This document shows positions 9,264 through 21,339 of a stretch of 64,000 nt of DNA, one piece after another. A program made the translations under genes and the position numbers. This stretch comes from Pelobates cultripes (lineage: Eukaryota; Chordata; Amphibia; Anura; Pelobatidae), in assembly GCA_933207985.1 (NCBI GenBank), contig OW240913.1, positions 100,736,496 to 100,800,495 on the forward strand, read 5' to 3'. The notes under the pieces were generated by a model. It was given only the letters and a program-made list of their open reading frames with translations, was not told the origin of the DNA and made no database searches. Each line of letters opens with the position of its first letter. Position 1 is the stretch's first letter.

Positions 9264-10628
9264 AATCATTGTCCCTTAGGGGTTTGAATGGAGAATTTGA
9301 AGTTTGTCATTTTTTATAATATATTTTTTTGTAATTATGTGTTTTTTCTTTCGTTCTTCTTTTAGTAGGCATTTCAATCGATGATATATGATTGTTGTTT
9401 AATGTGATCATGTATTGATGTTTTTACTTTATAAGAACATATAAATGTATACGAAAGTGTTCCTTACCAATGTCTATAGAATCGAATTGAAACATTTTAT
9501 TTGTGAAGATTTATATTATTATAAATGAGATGTCTAATTTTATGTATATATTGTTGGAGGTGCCTCTGAAAAATATTGTAGAATAATTATTTTCATTGGG
9601 AAATTGTCATTGCCACATATTATTAATTTTTGGATTTTGTAATTTTTTCTAGTTTTTTTTTTTTTTTTTTTATCTTTTACTGTCTATCTGCCTCTTTAAA
9701 GTGAAAAGATGAGATCTTATTTACCCTGTATGGGTTAACATATATAATAAAATAGGAAGAAGTATTCCTTTAAGAGGTATAAGATTGGAAATATTCCTTT
9801 AAAGTTCTTTCTATATATGACAGTTCTCCATTGTATATGTTTTGTGTATATTGAAGGTAATGAGTTTACGCAGTTACCTATAGAGTACTAGACCCAAGGA
9901 TATGTGGATTCTAATATTGAACTCTGTTTGAGTTTGTTTTTTATATTCTGTTTTTATCCTGTGTTTAAATGAGATCAGCTTTTGAGCTGATATAAGGAGT
10001 TTAGCATGCCTCAATGTTTTTAAGTTTGCACATATGTAATCAATTCGTCAGTTGAATATGATCGTAATAACAATGCCCCCCGACCAATGGAGTGACCATG
10101 GGGAGGAGATATGTACTTAAAAGGAGGGCTGGAACTCCATGATGTCGTCGGAGGAAGCCTGTGGAGGCGGGCGAAACGTGTCACACGGACGTCATCAGAG
10201 GGGCGGACCCGGAAGTGGATCACGTGATCGGATCGAAACCAGGAAGTGATTTGCACTCTATACTACTTTACATGCTTTTATGTGGGTGACTCTGCGAGTC
10301 TATACCCACTACATCCCAAGTAAGGGTTTTTAACTTTCTTATCAAATAAATTTATCTGTGATATTATTCAATTGGAGGTCCTGCCCTTCTTTTTACACAG
10401 TATAATTGAACTACCAGTGGATACACCTTTTGGAATGATCTCCAGTGTGGGGCTATCCCCTCTCCAAAGGAGCCTTGCAAACCCAGAGCCAGGGGTGATA
10501 GGGCTCTGGGATGTGTGAGTTTTTTCCCTTAGATTTCTTCTTTTTCTCATCATTGTTTGTTTAGATTGTCTGCACTATTATTTGTTTGTTTTTTATATTT
10601 ACAGGTTAGTTTAGCGCGCTTTATTTTG
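9264..10628 (+). other. PLE 3' untranslated / terminal-repeat-like region
   Basis: Noncoding and very T-rich to about 9960 (poly-T run 9654-9671). From about 10100 a GC-richer block carries the hammerhead-like motif, followed by a terminal segment ending at the Tc1 junction. No ORF with recognisable product. Confidence 0.6.
10141..10196 (+). ncRNA. Hammerhead-ribozyme-like motif of PLE (decayed)
   Basis: Stem I: 10141-10149 can pair with 10188-10196 (8 of 9 pairs). A GGAGGA core (consensus CUGANGA, one or two differences) precedes stem II, where gcct 10157-10160 can pair with gggc 10069+100 (10169-10172). GAAA lies at 10173-10176. Stem III cgtg/cacg is at 10177-10180 and 10184-10187. The usual U-H cleavage dinucleotide appears changed to GA, so this copy is probably inactive. 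Confidence 0.5.
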
Positions 10629-11493
10629 GTAAGTACTGTTCAATCACTTATTAAGAAATTGAAAATTTGGGGATCTCTTGATACTAAGCCAAGGTCAGGT
10701 AGACCAAGAAAGATTTCAGCCACAACTGCCAGAAGAATTGTTTGGGATACAAATAAAAATCCACAGGTTACCTCGGGAGAAATACAGTCTGCTCTGGAAA
10801 AAGACAGTGTAGTTGTTTCAAGGAGCACAATACAATGATACTTGAACAAAAATAAGCTGCATGGTCGAGTTGCCAGAAAGAAGCCTTTACTGCACCAATA
10901 CCCCAGCTTCTGGCTCACTGTAATTTGAAGTGACCAGACCAAAATAGAGCTTTATGGCCACAATCATAAGTGCTATGTTTGGAGATGGGGGTCAACAAGG
11001 CATATAGTGAAAAGAATACCATCCCCAATGTGAAGCATGGTGGTGGCTCACTGATGTTTTGGGGGGTGAGCTCTAAAGGCACAGGGAATCTTGTAAAAAA
11101 TTTATGGCAAGATGAATGCAGCAAGTTATCAGAAAATACTGGCAGACCATTTGCATTCTTCTGCACGAAGGCTGCGCATGTGACGCTCTTGGACTTTCCA
11201 GCATGACAATGACCCTAAGCACAAGGCCAAGTTGACCCTCCAGTGGTTACAGCAGAAAAAGGTGACGGTTTGGAGTGGCCATCACAGTCTCCTGACATTA
11301 ACATCGAGTCATTCTGGGGAGATCTCAAACCTGCGGTTCATGCAAGACGACTAAAGACGTTGCATGACCTGGAGGCATTTTGCCAAGACTAATGGGCAGT
11401 TATACCACCTTCAAGAATTAGGTAACTCATAGACAACTATTACAAAAGACTGCACGCTGTCATTGATGCTAAAGGGGGCATAACACAGCATTA
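10629..11493 (+). pseudogene. Tc1 transposase, remaining two thirds (broken)
   Basis: Picks up in the DNA-binding region (STVQSLIKKLKIWGSLDTK, GRPRKISATTARRIV), typical of Tc1 transposases, with the GRPR AT-hook-like motif. The DDE catalytic region is still visible across several stops and frame changes: SDQTKIELYG near 10935, [13 protein letters not shown] near 11200, and IESFWGDLK near 11300. At least five stops or frameshifts make it inactive. Alternate frames from 10557 and 10970 are only parts of this gene. Confidence 0.85.
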
Positions 11494-11499
11494 AGAACT

Positions 11500-11714
11500 A
11501 AGGGAATGTAAACTTTTGAACAGGGGTCATTTCATTATTTTCTTTGTTGCCATGTTTTGTTTTATGATTGTGCCATTCTGTTATAACATGCAGTTGAATA
11601 TGAATCCCGTAAGAAATAAAAGAAACATGTTATGCCTGCTCACTTGTGTTTTCTTTAAAAATGGTACATATATTACCAATTCTCCAAGGGTATGCAAACC
11701 TGTGAGCACAACTG
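11500..11714 (-). repeat. Tc1 right IR/DR terminal repeat
   Basis: Inverted counterpart of the left terminus. The inner motif is at about 11503-11527 and the outer motif at 11685-11714, ending at the TA duplication. Confidence 0.8.
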
Positions 11715-14700
11715 TATATTTCTTTAATATTTTGAACAATAATTGTAAAAGTGTATCCAAAAATGTGAAAAGCTTATCCAAAAATATAAAACTGAAGTCA
11801 TAACCCATCACAAATTATTTCAATCTGTTATGAAAAGCTTTACAAATGTACAAATAAAGTTGGAATATGTGTGGATAACTCATTGTATAAGTTGCATGCA
11901 TTTTTTACCATTGTGAAGTAGTTTGCTTAATTACTGGGGAAGGTGTCAGAGTACTTCTAGAATTATAACTATACATAACATAAAATGTGTTGGGTTTAGT
12001 TGAAATTTCTATTTCAGGAGACTGACAAATGTAGAATGATTGGAAAGAGAGAAGTGATTTTTTTTTGTAAATCTGTTGTGTTCTGAAAAAAAATGGCATA
12101 CAGTATATTAACAAAATTATGATTAAGGAGCACAAATTAACAGATAACTCTGACAGATTGCACAAAATTTTGCCAAACATTTAACAAAAATAAACATAAA
12201 AGTGTTTGCAAAGTTTATAAACATCCCCCAATATATGTGTTTGGGGTTGTGAGATATATATAGTATACTGGGAAGACAGAGTATTGATCATCAGATTTTC
12301 AAGCTTTAAGTTTAGTCTGTTTGCAGGGTTTGGTAATAACTTTGTCGGAGAGCACCACACAATGACAAGCTCATTCTGAGTGATAAAACCCAGGTGGAGA
12401 TTGATTTTTTCTTTAGAGCAATGTACTTTAAATTAAAAGTGGACATTTGCTTTTCCATCACATCTGAAAATTCTATTGGAATTAATTTAGTGAGTAATTT
12501 AGGTCTTCCATACCTCTTACCCTGTGCATTTACTAATGTAAGTATTATATATTAAGTAAACGCGCTTCCGTTAAACTGTTTGAACTTTTATTTTGGCTAG
12601 CTAAATTCGAGTATAATACTCCAAGATGCCAGAGTTGAAATATGCATATTTGTATCTTGGAAAAGTTACAGGTGCACAGTTAATGTAAGCCAGAATAGTG
12701 GACATCTATCATGCCTTAATGAACACATTCTGTGCTGCTGCCTTCTTCATCCAAAAAACACTGCAATAGCCAACATTGCAAACGCTGAATCACAGGTATC
12801 AATGTTATTGCTGGAAAGGTCACCTCCCGATGGGTTGGCTTTGTAACAATGCAGAGTATCTGCTTTCCTGGAACTTCTTAAATATTCCTCCAGTGAGATA
12901 CAAATGCCGGAATCCTCAGCATTCCTCACAACTGTTTTTCTTCAACAGATATGGATGGAATCGTAAACTATTGACAAGGAATGTGCATCAATGCTAACGG
13001 AGGTTTATATGTTCTATACAGTAGTTCTAACATAAAACTCAGTATTTTATATTTTTTACTTGGCTTGTGGTCCATGGCTTTGTACGATCCTTTGTCCACG
13101 GTTTTCAAAGTTTCAATAATTCATTGGCCAACATCTTTCTGTTACTAGAAGCGAATGTCTGGTTGCAATCAAACAATCACATCTTTATATCGGGGACTGT
13201 ATAAATGTGTGTGTGTTCTAACATGTACATAATGAACATTTACATTCACTAAGCTCTTTTAAAGAGCCTTTTGTGCTGAGTAAGCCTATAACCTCCATCA
13301 TTCAGAATGTCTGGTACACACTGTTTTCTAAATGCCCTCATTAAGACTCACCACTAACGATTCCAAAGTAACTGAAGACATTTTGAACTTATTGCTAATA
13401 GCACTATAAGACTCAACTTTGTGGAATAGCTAAAAAATGTATTTGTAATGCTGGAGTGGTGTTTTCGTAATATTTTTTTTGTTTGCAAAATAAACATTTT
13501 GGCATTCAGGGCTACTTCCTTTTACTACTTCATGGTAGGTGGGTATATCAGAGCATGAATGATTCTCTTTGTACATGTTAAAGGATGACCTATTACATGA
13601 TTGATCATGCAGACATTTAGTGACTGGAAACTAGTTTTGGAACATTTCAGCTAAAACAGGATATTGTAAAGAAATGTTCAAAGATGTCTTGTAATTTGGA
13701 AAAAGCCTACTATGACGGTGCTACTTTCTAAAGTCATTATATACTCAGTATTAGACTAAAAACATACAAAACATATGTGAGCATTTAGCTAATACACTGG
13801 AATGCAAAGTGCATTGGCAAAATTTTGCACCCAATGCATAATTGTATATCCGTTCATATGCTTTCATGAAAATAATAACCTTTTTGATACAACAATGAGT
13901 TGGTGTGACTGGTAGATTTATTTTCTCAGTTATTTTCTTAGTTATATGTGTCTCCTCCGTTGGATCTGTAAAGACAGGAACTCTGGAACAAGGTGCAGTG
14001 AAGTGAATAGCTCTATCCCTCTCCAGTAACTGGACAGCACACAGTTCTGGGAGAACAACTGATTTATTCAGCACAAACTCAGCCTTTTATACACAGACCC
14101 CCAGCATGAGGTCTCCATACAAAATATACACCACCCCTTACATGGATCCCCGTGTATACCTGTGTATGGGAGACAATTGAGTAAAAATTGAGTCATCGTG
14201 CACCACACCACTATGGATAGACCAGGATTAAAAAGTATGAAAGGTGAACTCTAGATACTTGCACAATTTACCAGAATTCCCAAATTAGACATAATTTTAG
14301 AAACAGTAGAACTTCCCATACAGTAAATGGAAAAATTGGATGTACTTTAACATTTTTTATTGTTGTTGAATAATTTAAAATGCAAATTTATAGAACATCC
14401 ACATGAACTGTATTTATTTATTCTTAATAATGAAAAAAAAATGATTAACAATGATGTTTTGTGGTCACCAGTGAATATTTCAACTTGATTATGGGAATTT
14501 ATTTTTGACCAGTAATAATTTCCAGATGCATTTTTATTATTGTAGTGATGAACATACTATGTTTTATATTCCTAGAAGAAACTGGATTCATTATGTTGTC
14601 TATGTCGAGGCCCTGAGACGTATGTGACTTCCAATAATTTATCTCTGATTCTCAGCCTATGTGATACGTTTATACATGCATACATGTAATGCAATTAGTG

Positions 14701-16112
14701 AAAAGGTAGTGAATTATCTTTATCTTATATTTATCTTACATCTTTATAAAATTCATCTTAATAAATACAATTTTAAAAATATATATTATATTGGGTTTAT
14801 TCAGTAATAGTGTAGAATTGACAAGGGTCTTTACACCTTAAGGTCAAAATTGTCTATTTGGAGAGAAAAAACTATTTTTTGCAAATTTGAAAATCCCCTT
14901 TTGATTTACCACAATTCTATTTAGCAAATAACCCCTTCACAGACAGAATGTGATGTCAGCAGCCTGTTGGGAATTGTGATGTTAGCAGATGAACTATATA
15001 TTAGCTCCCAAAATTTAACTATGCAGTAAAGTGGAAGAGTTTGTGGTCAGCCTTACATGTAGATACTGAGTATCCCCTGTGCCCTGTTATATATCAAAAA
15101 AGTCCCATTAAAAATGTGAATAACATCATTTGGCGCAATTAAACTGATAGTGAAGTCCTATTTTAATCCACTTTCCTATATATCTTAAAACCATATTTTT
15201 CCACTTACGAAAAACATGCCACAGCCAATAACCTTTGAAAAGCTGCATCGACTGGCACTTTCAAATGCCTGGCAAGCTATTCAGCCAGTTTTATTTAGTC
15301 CACTATAAATGGAACTTTTTCGAGGGTATGTGATCGCAACTGTTTCACATCAAAAACGAAAACAACTACATACTAGCCAAGACCACAATAGCAACTGCCA
15401 GCCCATTCATATGCCAAACATGAAAGCAACAAGGCCTGCTCTTTGATCTTTGCATTTTTGGACATAACTCAGGAATAAAATGAGATTGTTTTAAGACAAC
15501 TTGCATTATAAGTAGAAATCAATCAATATCCATGCAACTCCTGCAAAAGGAGTTTGGAGTCAGTTTCTGCAAAGAAATCTGAGTCGAGGATTACAAATTG
15601 GAATCGATCCTAATGTAACCAAGAAAAGTGCCTATTTATATTTTTATATTGGCAGATTACAGGAAACAATAAATGATATTGTAATTATTGAAAATATAAA
15701 GCATGTTAGAAGCTGTTCTCAGTGATCTTAGATACAGGGCTCTTTTTTCCATTCAGGAAAAACAATTCTTATGTGAGACAATGAAACTTGGCTGGATAGC
15801 ATCCAGAAACTGCATTTAAATTACATAGCTTCATTTTTAGAATATTACCATATTGAAACATTTTTAAAACATTGTATAAAGCCCCAGTGGTAAACCCTCT
15901 TTGGCAGATAACTGATCTTTTTTTTGTTGTAACCAATGTCCTGACACAAAATAAAATTTTGCCATGCTGCTTGGTGGGAGTATAGCTCATATGAACTGTA
16001 AATGGTTTATTATGAGGAGGGGGGGAAGAGTATTTTAAAAGGACACTCTAGGCCCCTAAAGCAATTAGGCTTGCTTAAATGCTTTATGTGTGAAAAGTGG
16101 GGGTATTTTAAA
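11715..16112. other. Long AT-rich intergenic stretch; no gene recognised
   Basis: No ORF beyond chance length with a recognisable product. The segment 11740-11900 shares phrases with 17370-17750 (ccaaaaatat..., tgtgtggataa), suggesting a common old repeat. Region 13960-14200 resembles part of an LTR. The rest (12200-13950, 14200-16100) looks single-copy. Confidence 0.5.
13960..14200 (-). repeat. Possible LTR remnant
   Basis: On the minus strand an aataaatc polyadenylation-like signal near 14060 is followed by a layout reminiscent of the LTRs elsewhere in the window. The ends and a target duplication could not be found, so the call is weak. Confidence 0.25.
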
Positions 16113-16730
16113 TTAAAGGGACACTATAGTCACCTGAACAACTTCAGCTTAATGAGGTTGTTCAGGTGAGAACTATAGCTCCCTGCAGCCTTTCTCATGT
16201 AAACACTGTATTTTCTGAGAAAGTACAGTGTTTACATTGAAAGCTTGGAACACCTCCAGTTGCAGTCAGTCAGAATGCCACCAGAGGGACTTCAGAGTTG
16301 ATGGAGGCATAATATGCCTCCATCCATCAGCTCTGCTGTCAGCAGAGCACAGGGCAGCACTGTGCACAGCATCCTGTGATTCAGTATCTCCTCCCTCTGA
16401 ATGCAGACACTGAACTTTCCTCATAGAGGTTCATTGATTCAATTCATCTCTATGAGGAGATGCTGATTGGCCAGGGCTGTGTTTGAATCATGCTGGCTCT
16501 GCCCCTGATCTGCCTCTTTGTCAGTCTCAGCCAATTCTGAGGGGAAGCACTGATTGGATCAGGCTACCACATGTCAGCAGACTGCTTGTTTTTCTGAGTC
16601 TAACAGCATGCAGATTTACAGCTTCATGCTTGAATACTGTAAGATTTTTACTATATTTACAGAGGCATGAGGGGCCCAGGGGGGCTAGATGGTGGTGTTA
16701 ACACTATAGGGTCAGGAATACATGTTTGAC
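16113..16730. mobile_element. T2/Kolobok-type MITE, right end truncated
   Basis: Starts TTAAAGGGACACTATAGTC at 16113, the terminus of TTAA-duplicating T2-like MITEs. The next segment folds on itself (cacctgaacaactt... / ...ttgttcaggtg). Near the far end a ttaacactatagggtcagga block (16698) lacks its inverted partner, so the right terminus is lost. Confidence 0.6.
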
Positions 16731-16963
16731 CTTGTTACACCCCTCTGGTTGTCAATCAGACAATCTGTCCTGTTACTTCCTGGTTTGGTTAGCTCAGTGG
16801 AGCTAAACTCATGAGGCAGCCCAGAGCACCTGCCTTGCAAAGACTTCTAAATAAGCTGCTTTGTAAAATCTGTGATCAAACCGCCACAGAAAGTCTGTGC
16901 TGGGTTACATGGGTGAGGGGGAGGGGGGTTGCAGAGGTTTCAAATAAGAGATGTGAAGCTTTT

Positions 16964-17035
16964 TTAACCCCTTAAGCACACAAATAAAAGGGGATCATGA
17001 CAGAATATATCCGTCATGTGTCTTTAAGGGGTTAA
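16964..17035. mobile_element. Short TTAA MITE (ccccttaag family)
   Basis: 72 bp, flanked by TTAA on both sides, with inverted termini ccccttaag / cttaagggg (one terminus slightly diverged). A second, cleaner copy is at 17647-17725. Confidence 0.65.
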
Positions 17036-17646
17036 TGTTGTTTTTAGATATACATCCAATGAAAAAATGCACAATTAAATGTACACATGCTTTCATTTTG
17101 GGTATATCTACTAAACAGTGGTGCATAAAAGCAAAAACAGTACATTTATGGACATATATATATATATTTAATTTGGGCAATGGAATGTCCCTTTTCCTCT
17201 GGCATCAGCTTACTATTTTTGGATAAGCTTTTCAAATTATTTAAAACTTTTAGAATTATTTTTCAAAAAATTTAAATATCAAAAAATATCAAATATATCA
17301 AAAACTATATTAATATACCAGAAACATCTCAAAATAATAAATTAATAAAATATTTTCCAAAACATTAAACGATTTTAAAAGTTTATCAAAAAATCTGTAA
17401 TCATGTGAAAAGATTATCCAAAAATATTAAATCAAGGTCTGAGTGCGAGACTGTTACATTGTATCCAAAAACATACATGACGACCTTGATATTTCCAAGA
17501 AACAGGAAAAAGTCCAGCTTTGGCTGTGTCATGGATTTAAATTGCCCCAAAACTAAACAAAATTCTCCTTATCTGTGCGTTGTGTCTGTTGGGCTTTCTC
17601 GAAAATTATTAACAAATATTAACCTCATGCATGGCATATTGGTGGC
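17036..17646. other. AT-rich intergenic
   Basis: Contains a cluster of aaatatcaaa-type phrases (17260-17350) and part of the repeat shared with 11740-11900. No gene. Confidence 0.45.
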
Positions 17647-17725
17647 TTAACCCCTTAAGGACACATGACATGTGTGACATGTCACGATTCCCTTTATTCC
17701 AGAAGTTTTGTCCTTAAGGGGTTAA
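17647..17725. mobile_element. Short TTAA MITE (ccccttaagg family)
   Basis: 79 bp with TTAA at 17647-17650 and 17722-17725. The inverted termini ccccttaaggaca / tgtccttaagggg are perfect, and an internal near-palindrome acatgacatgtgtgacatgt lies between. Non-autonomous. Confidence 0.75.
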
Positions 17726-18126
17726 ATGCAATGTTTGTGTGGATAAGTAACCGGTGAGTGAGCATGCATATTGAATAAATTCTTTCTTATGAGGGCTTCC
17801 GCATTATGTGATCGACAGCCACTGAAGGTTTGTTTAACCCTTCAAGATAAACATTGCTGTTTTTCTGACAAATTGAGCTGTTTACCTTGAATACAAGACC
17901 ACTGCACCCAGGCCACTTAAATGAGAGCAAGTGGCATGGGTGACTCACAGTACGTGGTCCTTTAATTGGGTTTGATGGCAATGCAATAAAGAGGTTTAGA
18001 GAGATCATTATAAATGTATCCCCAAGAATACAAAATACAGAAAATCAAAATGGATTTTTTTTGAGTTTTCCAGCATCTCCACTTAGTTGGGTATTTTGGA
18101 TAATGTGATAGGATTTCAACGTAAAC

Positions 18127-18607
18127 TTAAAGGGACACTATTGTCACCCAGACCACTTCAGCTCAATGAAGTGGTCTGGGTGCCAGGTCCCTCAGGTTTT
18201 AACCCTTCAGATGCAAACATAGCAATTTCAGAGAAACTGCTATGTTTACATTTGGGGTTAAGCCAGCCTCTAGTGGCTGTCTTCCGGATAGCCACTAGAG
18301 GCGCATCTGCGACGCTGGAGGCATATTATGCCTCCATCGCGCAGAGCGTCCATAGGAAAGCATTGAGAAATGCTTTCCTATGGAAACTTTGAATGCGCGC
18401 CCGGCAATGCATGCGCATTCGGCTCCGTTGTCGTCGGACGGGGGAGCTGACGTCGGCGAGTGCCGGCGCTGGAATAAGGTAAGCTGCTGAAGGGGTTTTA
18501 ACCCCTTCAGTGCCACGGAGGGGGGACCCTGAGGGTGGGGGCACCCTCAGGGCACTATAGTGTCAGGAAAACCGCTTTGTTTTCCTGACACTATAGTGAT
18601 CCTTTAA
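18127..18607. mobile_element. T2/Kolobok-type MITE, complete
   Basis: 481 bp bounded by TTAA at 18127-18130 and 18604-18607. The left end aaagggacactattgtca is the inverse of the right end tgacactatagtgatccttt. Subterminal arms (agaccacttcagct / ...) and a palindrome around cctgacactatag make it strongly foldable. The interior is GC-rich with no ORF. It is non-autonomous and moved by a transposase elsewhere. Confidence 0.75.
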
Positions 18608-21250
18608 ATCACATGCACTATGACAGAACATTTTAATGCTGTGTATTTTGTAAAAGGGAAATTATATTACCCGACCACTGTATCTTACAGAAACAGAATG
18701 TAAAGAAACAAATAGGTTCAAGTATAAACTGATGCATGACCTGATTTGAAAATGTTACATTTTTTTATTGTTACACATGGGTTTGTTATGTCCGTTTCTA
18801 TTGCACGTGTCATTTACTTCTGCCTTCTATAAATAAAGAATAAAAAAGTATGTGGAACTGTAAGATCATATTACCAATTGAAAGAAAACCAATGCTTGGG
18901 AGTAACATATTTTGGGCCAGTACGAGAGGATGTCCAACATAGAGGCAGAGGTTTTTATTTGTTTATTCGTTTCAATAAATGTGTGCTATAGTTTTAAAGT
19001 GAATTTATATCTGCCATTATTGGGCTATGTACTCTGTGATATTATTAGGGATGCATGGTTTTGTGCTACTTTACGTACTCTTTACTGATATTAAACCAAG
19101 AGCAATACATATTCTGCTCATGAAAAATAAATGGTCTATTTGCATTAAGTTAGTATGATGTTTTCATAAAATATCATACTATATACACAGTCCTTTTTCT
19201 TCTCTATAATACTAGTTGATAATACTAGAGGGTGTGGATATTGACATTAAATAGGTTGTGGTATAGGTAGAAATGCTGCATATACTTATAACCCTTGAGC
19301 TGGCTCAGAGGCTCTGGTAAATGTGAGTGAAAAAGTTATAAATGAATGAATTACACTTTGATTTTTTTTTCTTGTCTTTTTTGTATACATTGGAAAATAA
19401 ATATTCTCACAATGAAAGTATATTTGTACGATAGCACTGTATACAAAATACATATTAGTTCACTTTTTATATTGATAATTTGATGTTGTGTCACTAAGGG
19501 GGTATACACAAATATAGAATCAGATGTTTGATATCTCTTGGTGAGGACAGCACTTTTTTAGTTATAATTTAATAATAAATACTGTCACCATTTCTTATCT
19601 TTGTCACATTTCCGCCACAGATGTGAAAATGACTAAAAGCTAACTATATCCTTCCTGAGTGAATACTTTCATGATATCGCTCCTGTTGTTATTTTTATTA
19701 TTACTATTATGACAGAATATTTTAAAACCAGAACTGTCACTTCAAGAGCAGTAACAACTTGTAGCATTTACTGAAGTGAATAAAGCAGTGGAGGTAAGTA
19801 AAAAAAAATCATACTTACCTCAACTGCACATGTACGGTTTGGGAATGAAAAATGCTAACGGGGCACGTTTATGTACGCCCACACGCCAGGTTTAAGTACT
19901 TTACATGATTTACCTGGTGTGTCTGGCACAGAATGTCAGTTTAAATAAAAAGAAAGCTAGTGTGATTTTTATCTTTCAAAGTATTTTATTTGGTTTTAGC
20001 AAAAAAATACAAAGTTACAAAAGTTACACTTTAAACAGCCATTATTGTTTAAACCAGAAGGCAAATACTTTTAAACAAATATACAAACCAAAATAAGGCA
20101 AGAAACACTTTAAAAGGTGTGCAATAAATGTTTATAAACTTACTAAACTTGGTCAGATTGTATTTTTTTTTTTTCAACCTCCCTTCTCCTTACCCACCCA
20201 TCTCAGTTTCAGACTGGTCTACTAATGTCAGAAACAGGGCGTCATTGTGGACGAGCAGGAGAGAGAAACTCAACCCTGGAGTCTGCCCTGCATTAATACA
20301 CTTATCAGAGTCCCACTGTTCTCCCCTGTCATGATGTCACAATGTGAAGAGATCTTCCAACTGCACATGTGTAAAAATCTGTCAGACATGTTCAGTGCAC
20401 TTTTCCAGCATTCCTAGGGATAGAACACTGATTGGTTGGATCAGTGTCCCTCTGTAGTGGATGTGGAAAGGAAGAAACATGAAAAATCATATTTACTTGC
20501 TTGAGACAGTTGTCTCAAAGTAACATGTGTCCCTTTCAAAAAAGCATAAGTGCAGGTCAACTTTGCACCAGTCCAGTACATGTTAGAAAGCATAAATATT
20601 ACATTATAATGTAAGACCGACTGAGTATACGTGCAACCTTGCCCTTAAATCACTTTAAACAATAAAATACATATTACATGGAAGACACACAAAGGAGGAT
20701 TTACCGTCAAAATGTTAAACATCATGTTTAGTGTGAAGTAGTTGGAAAGAAAAAGAAAATATACAAGGAAAAGCAAAAAAAAGAAACATTTATAATAATC
20801 TAGTACATATAGTAACAAAAGTTGTATATTTGTGACAGCTTCCTCGTACAGCCTTTTTCGCCTGCCCATCCCAACTAATATTTGAAATTTGAAATATCGG
20901 TTAAGTGTACACCATATTGATACTTTAAAATCCATCTGCACATGCTTCCCACTCATTTTATACATTCATTAGACACCCTGTGGTTGGCTTAACCTTCCCA
21001 GTTAACATTCATACATTTTGTTTTGAGATTTCAAAAATAATATTTCCTTCTGGAATGGCAGAGTAGAGGACTTCCAGTATCTCGGCAGTGATGTGGATGC
21101 TGCTATTAGTATAGCCTTTAGATATTAGTTTAAGTAGTCCTAATTTGGGAGTACGGGTGACCTTTAGTGGAGTGAGGAAGCCTAAAGGGACACTCTGCTC
21201 AACATAATAATAGCAGATTGGAAATCTAGTGTGATTTTTTTTTTTTTTTT
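18608..21250. other. Intergenic, with partial unclassified repeats
   Basis: Mostly AT-rich, with no gene. 19740-20540 carries MITE-like phrases (aactgtcacttcaagagcag..., gtgtccctttcaaaaa), and 21184-21200 is a short scrap of the aaagggacact family. A poly-T run is at 21236-21253. Confidence 0.45.
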
Positions 21251-21339
21251 TTTAAAGACTAGCTCAACCAATTGCTAATATTCAGCAAACTATTTATTTG
21301 TTTGTGCATAAATCTCCTGAGTGAAAATGCCTCTTTAAG

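Larger units (their letters stand above)
6492..10628 (+). mobile_element. Penelope-like retroelement (PLE), 5'-truncated, inserted in Tc1
   Basis: The insertion interrupts Tc1 transposase coding: the left flank ends ...ggcagt at about 6491 and the right flank resumes gtaagtactg at about 10629. A few bases at the junctions could be a short target duplication. It carries an N-terminal basic ORF, a PLE-type RT, a GIY-YIG endonuclease in the following frame, a long 3' region and a hammerhead-like motif near 10141-10196. The architecture fits Penelope/Neptune-like PLEs with endonuclease. All coding parts are disrupted. Confidence 0.88.
6006..11714 (+). mobile_element. Tc1/mariner-type DNA transposon, split by a Penelope-like element
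   Basis: The ends are inverted repeats beginning CAGTTGTGCTC at 6006 and ending GAGCACAACTG at 11714, each bordered by the TA target dinucleotide (6004-6005 and 11715-11716). A second internal direct-repeat motif, tcaaaagtttacat, lies at about 6202-6217 and inverted at about 11506-11522. This is the IR/DR arrangement of Tc1-like transposons. Removing 6492-10628 leaves about 1.57 kb, a normal Tc1 length. Confidence 0.9.
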
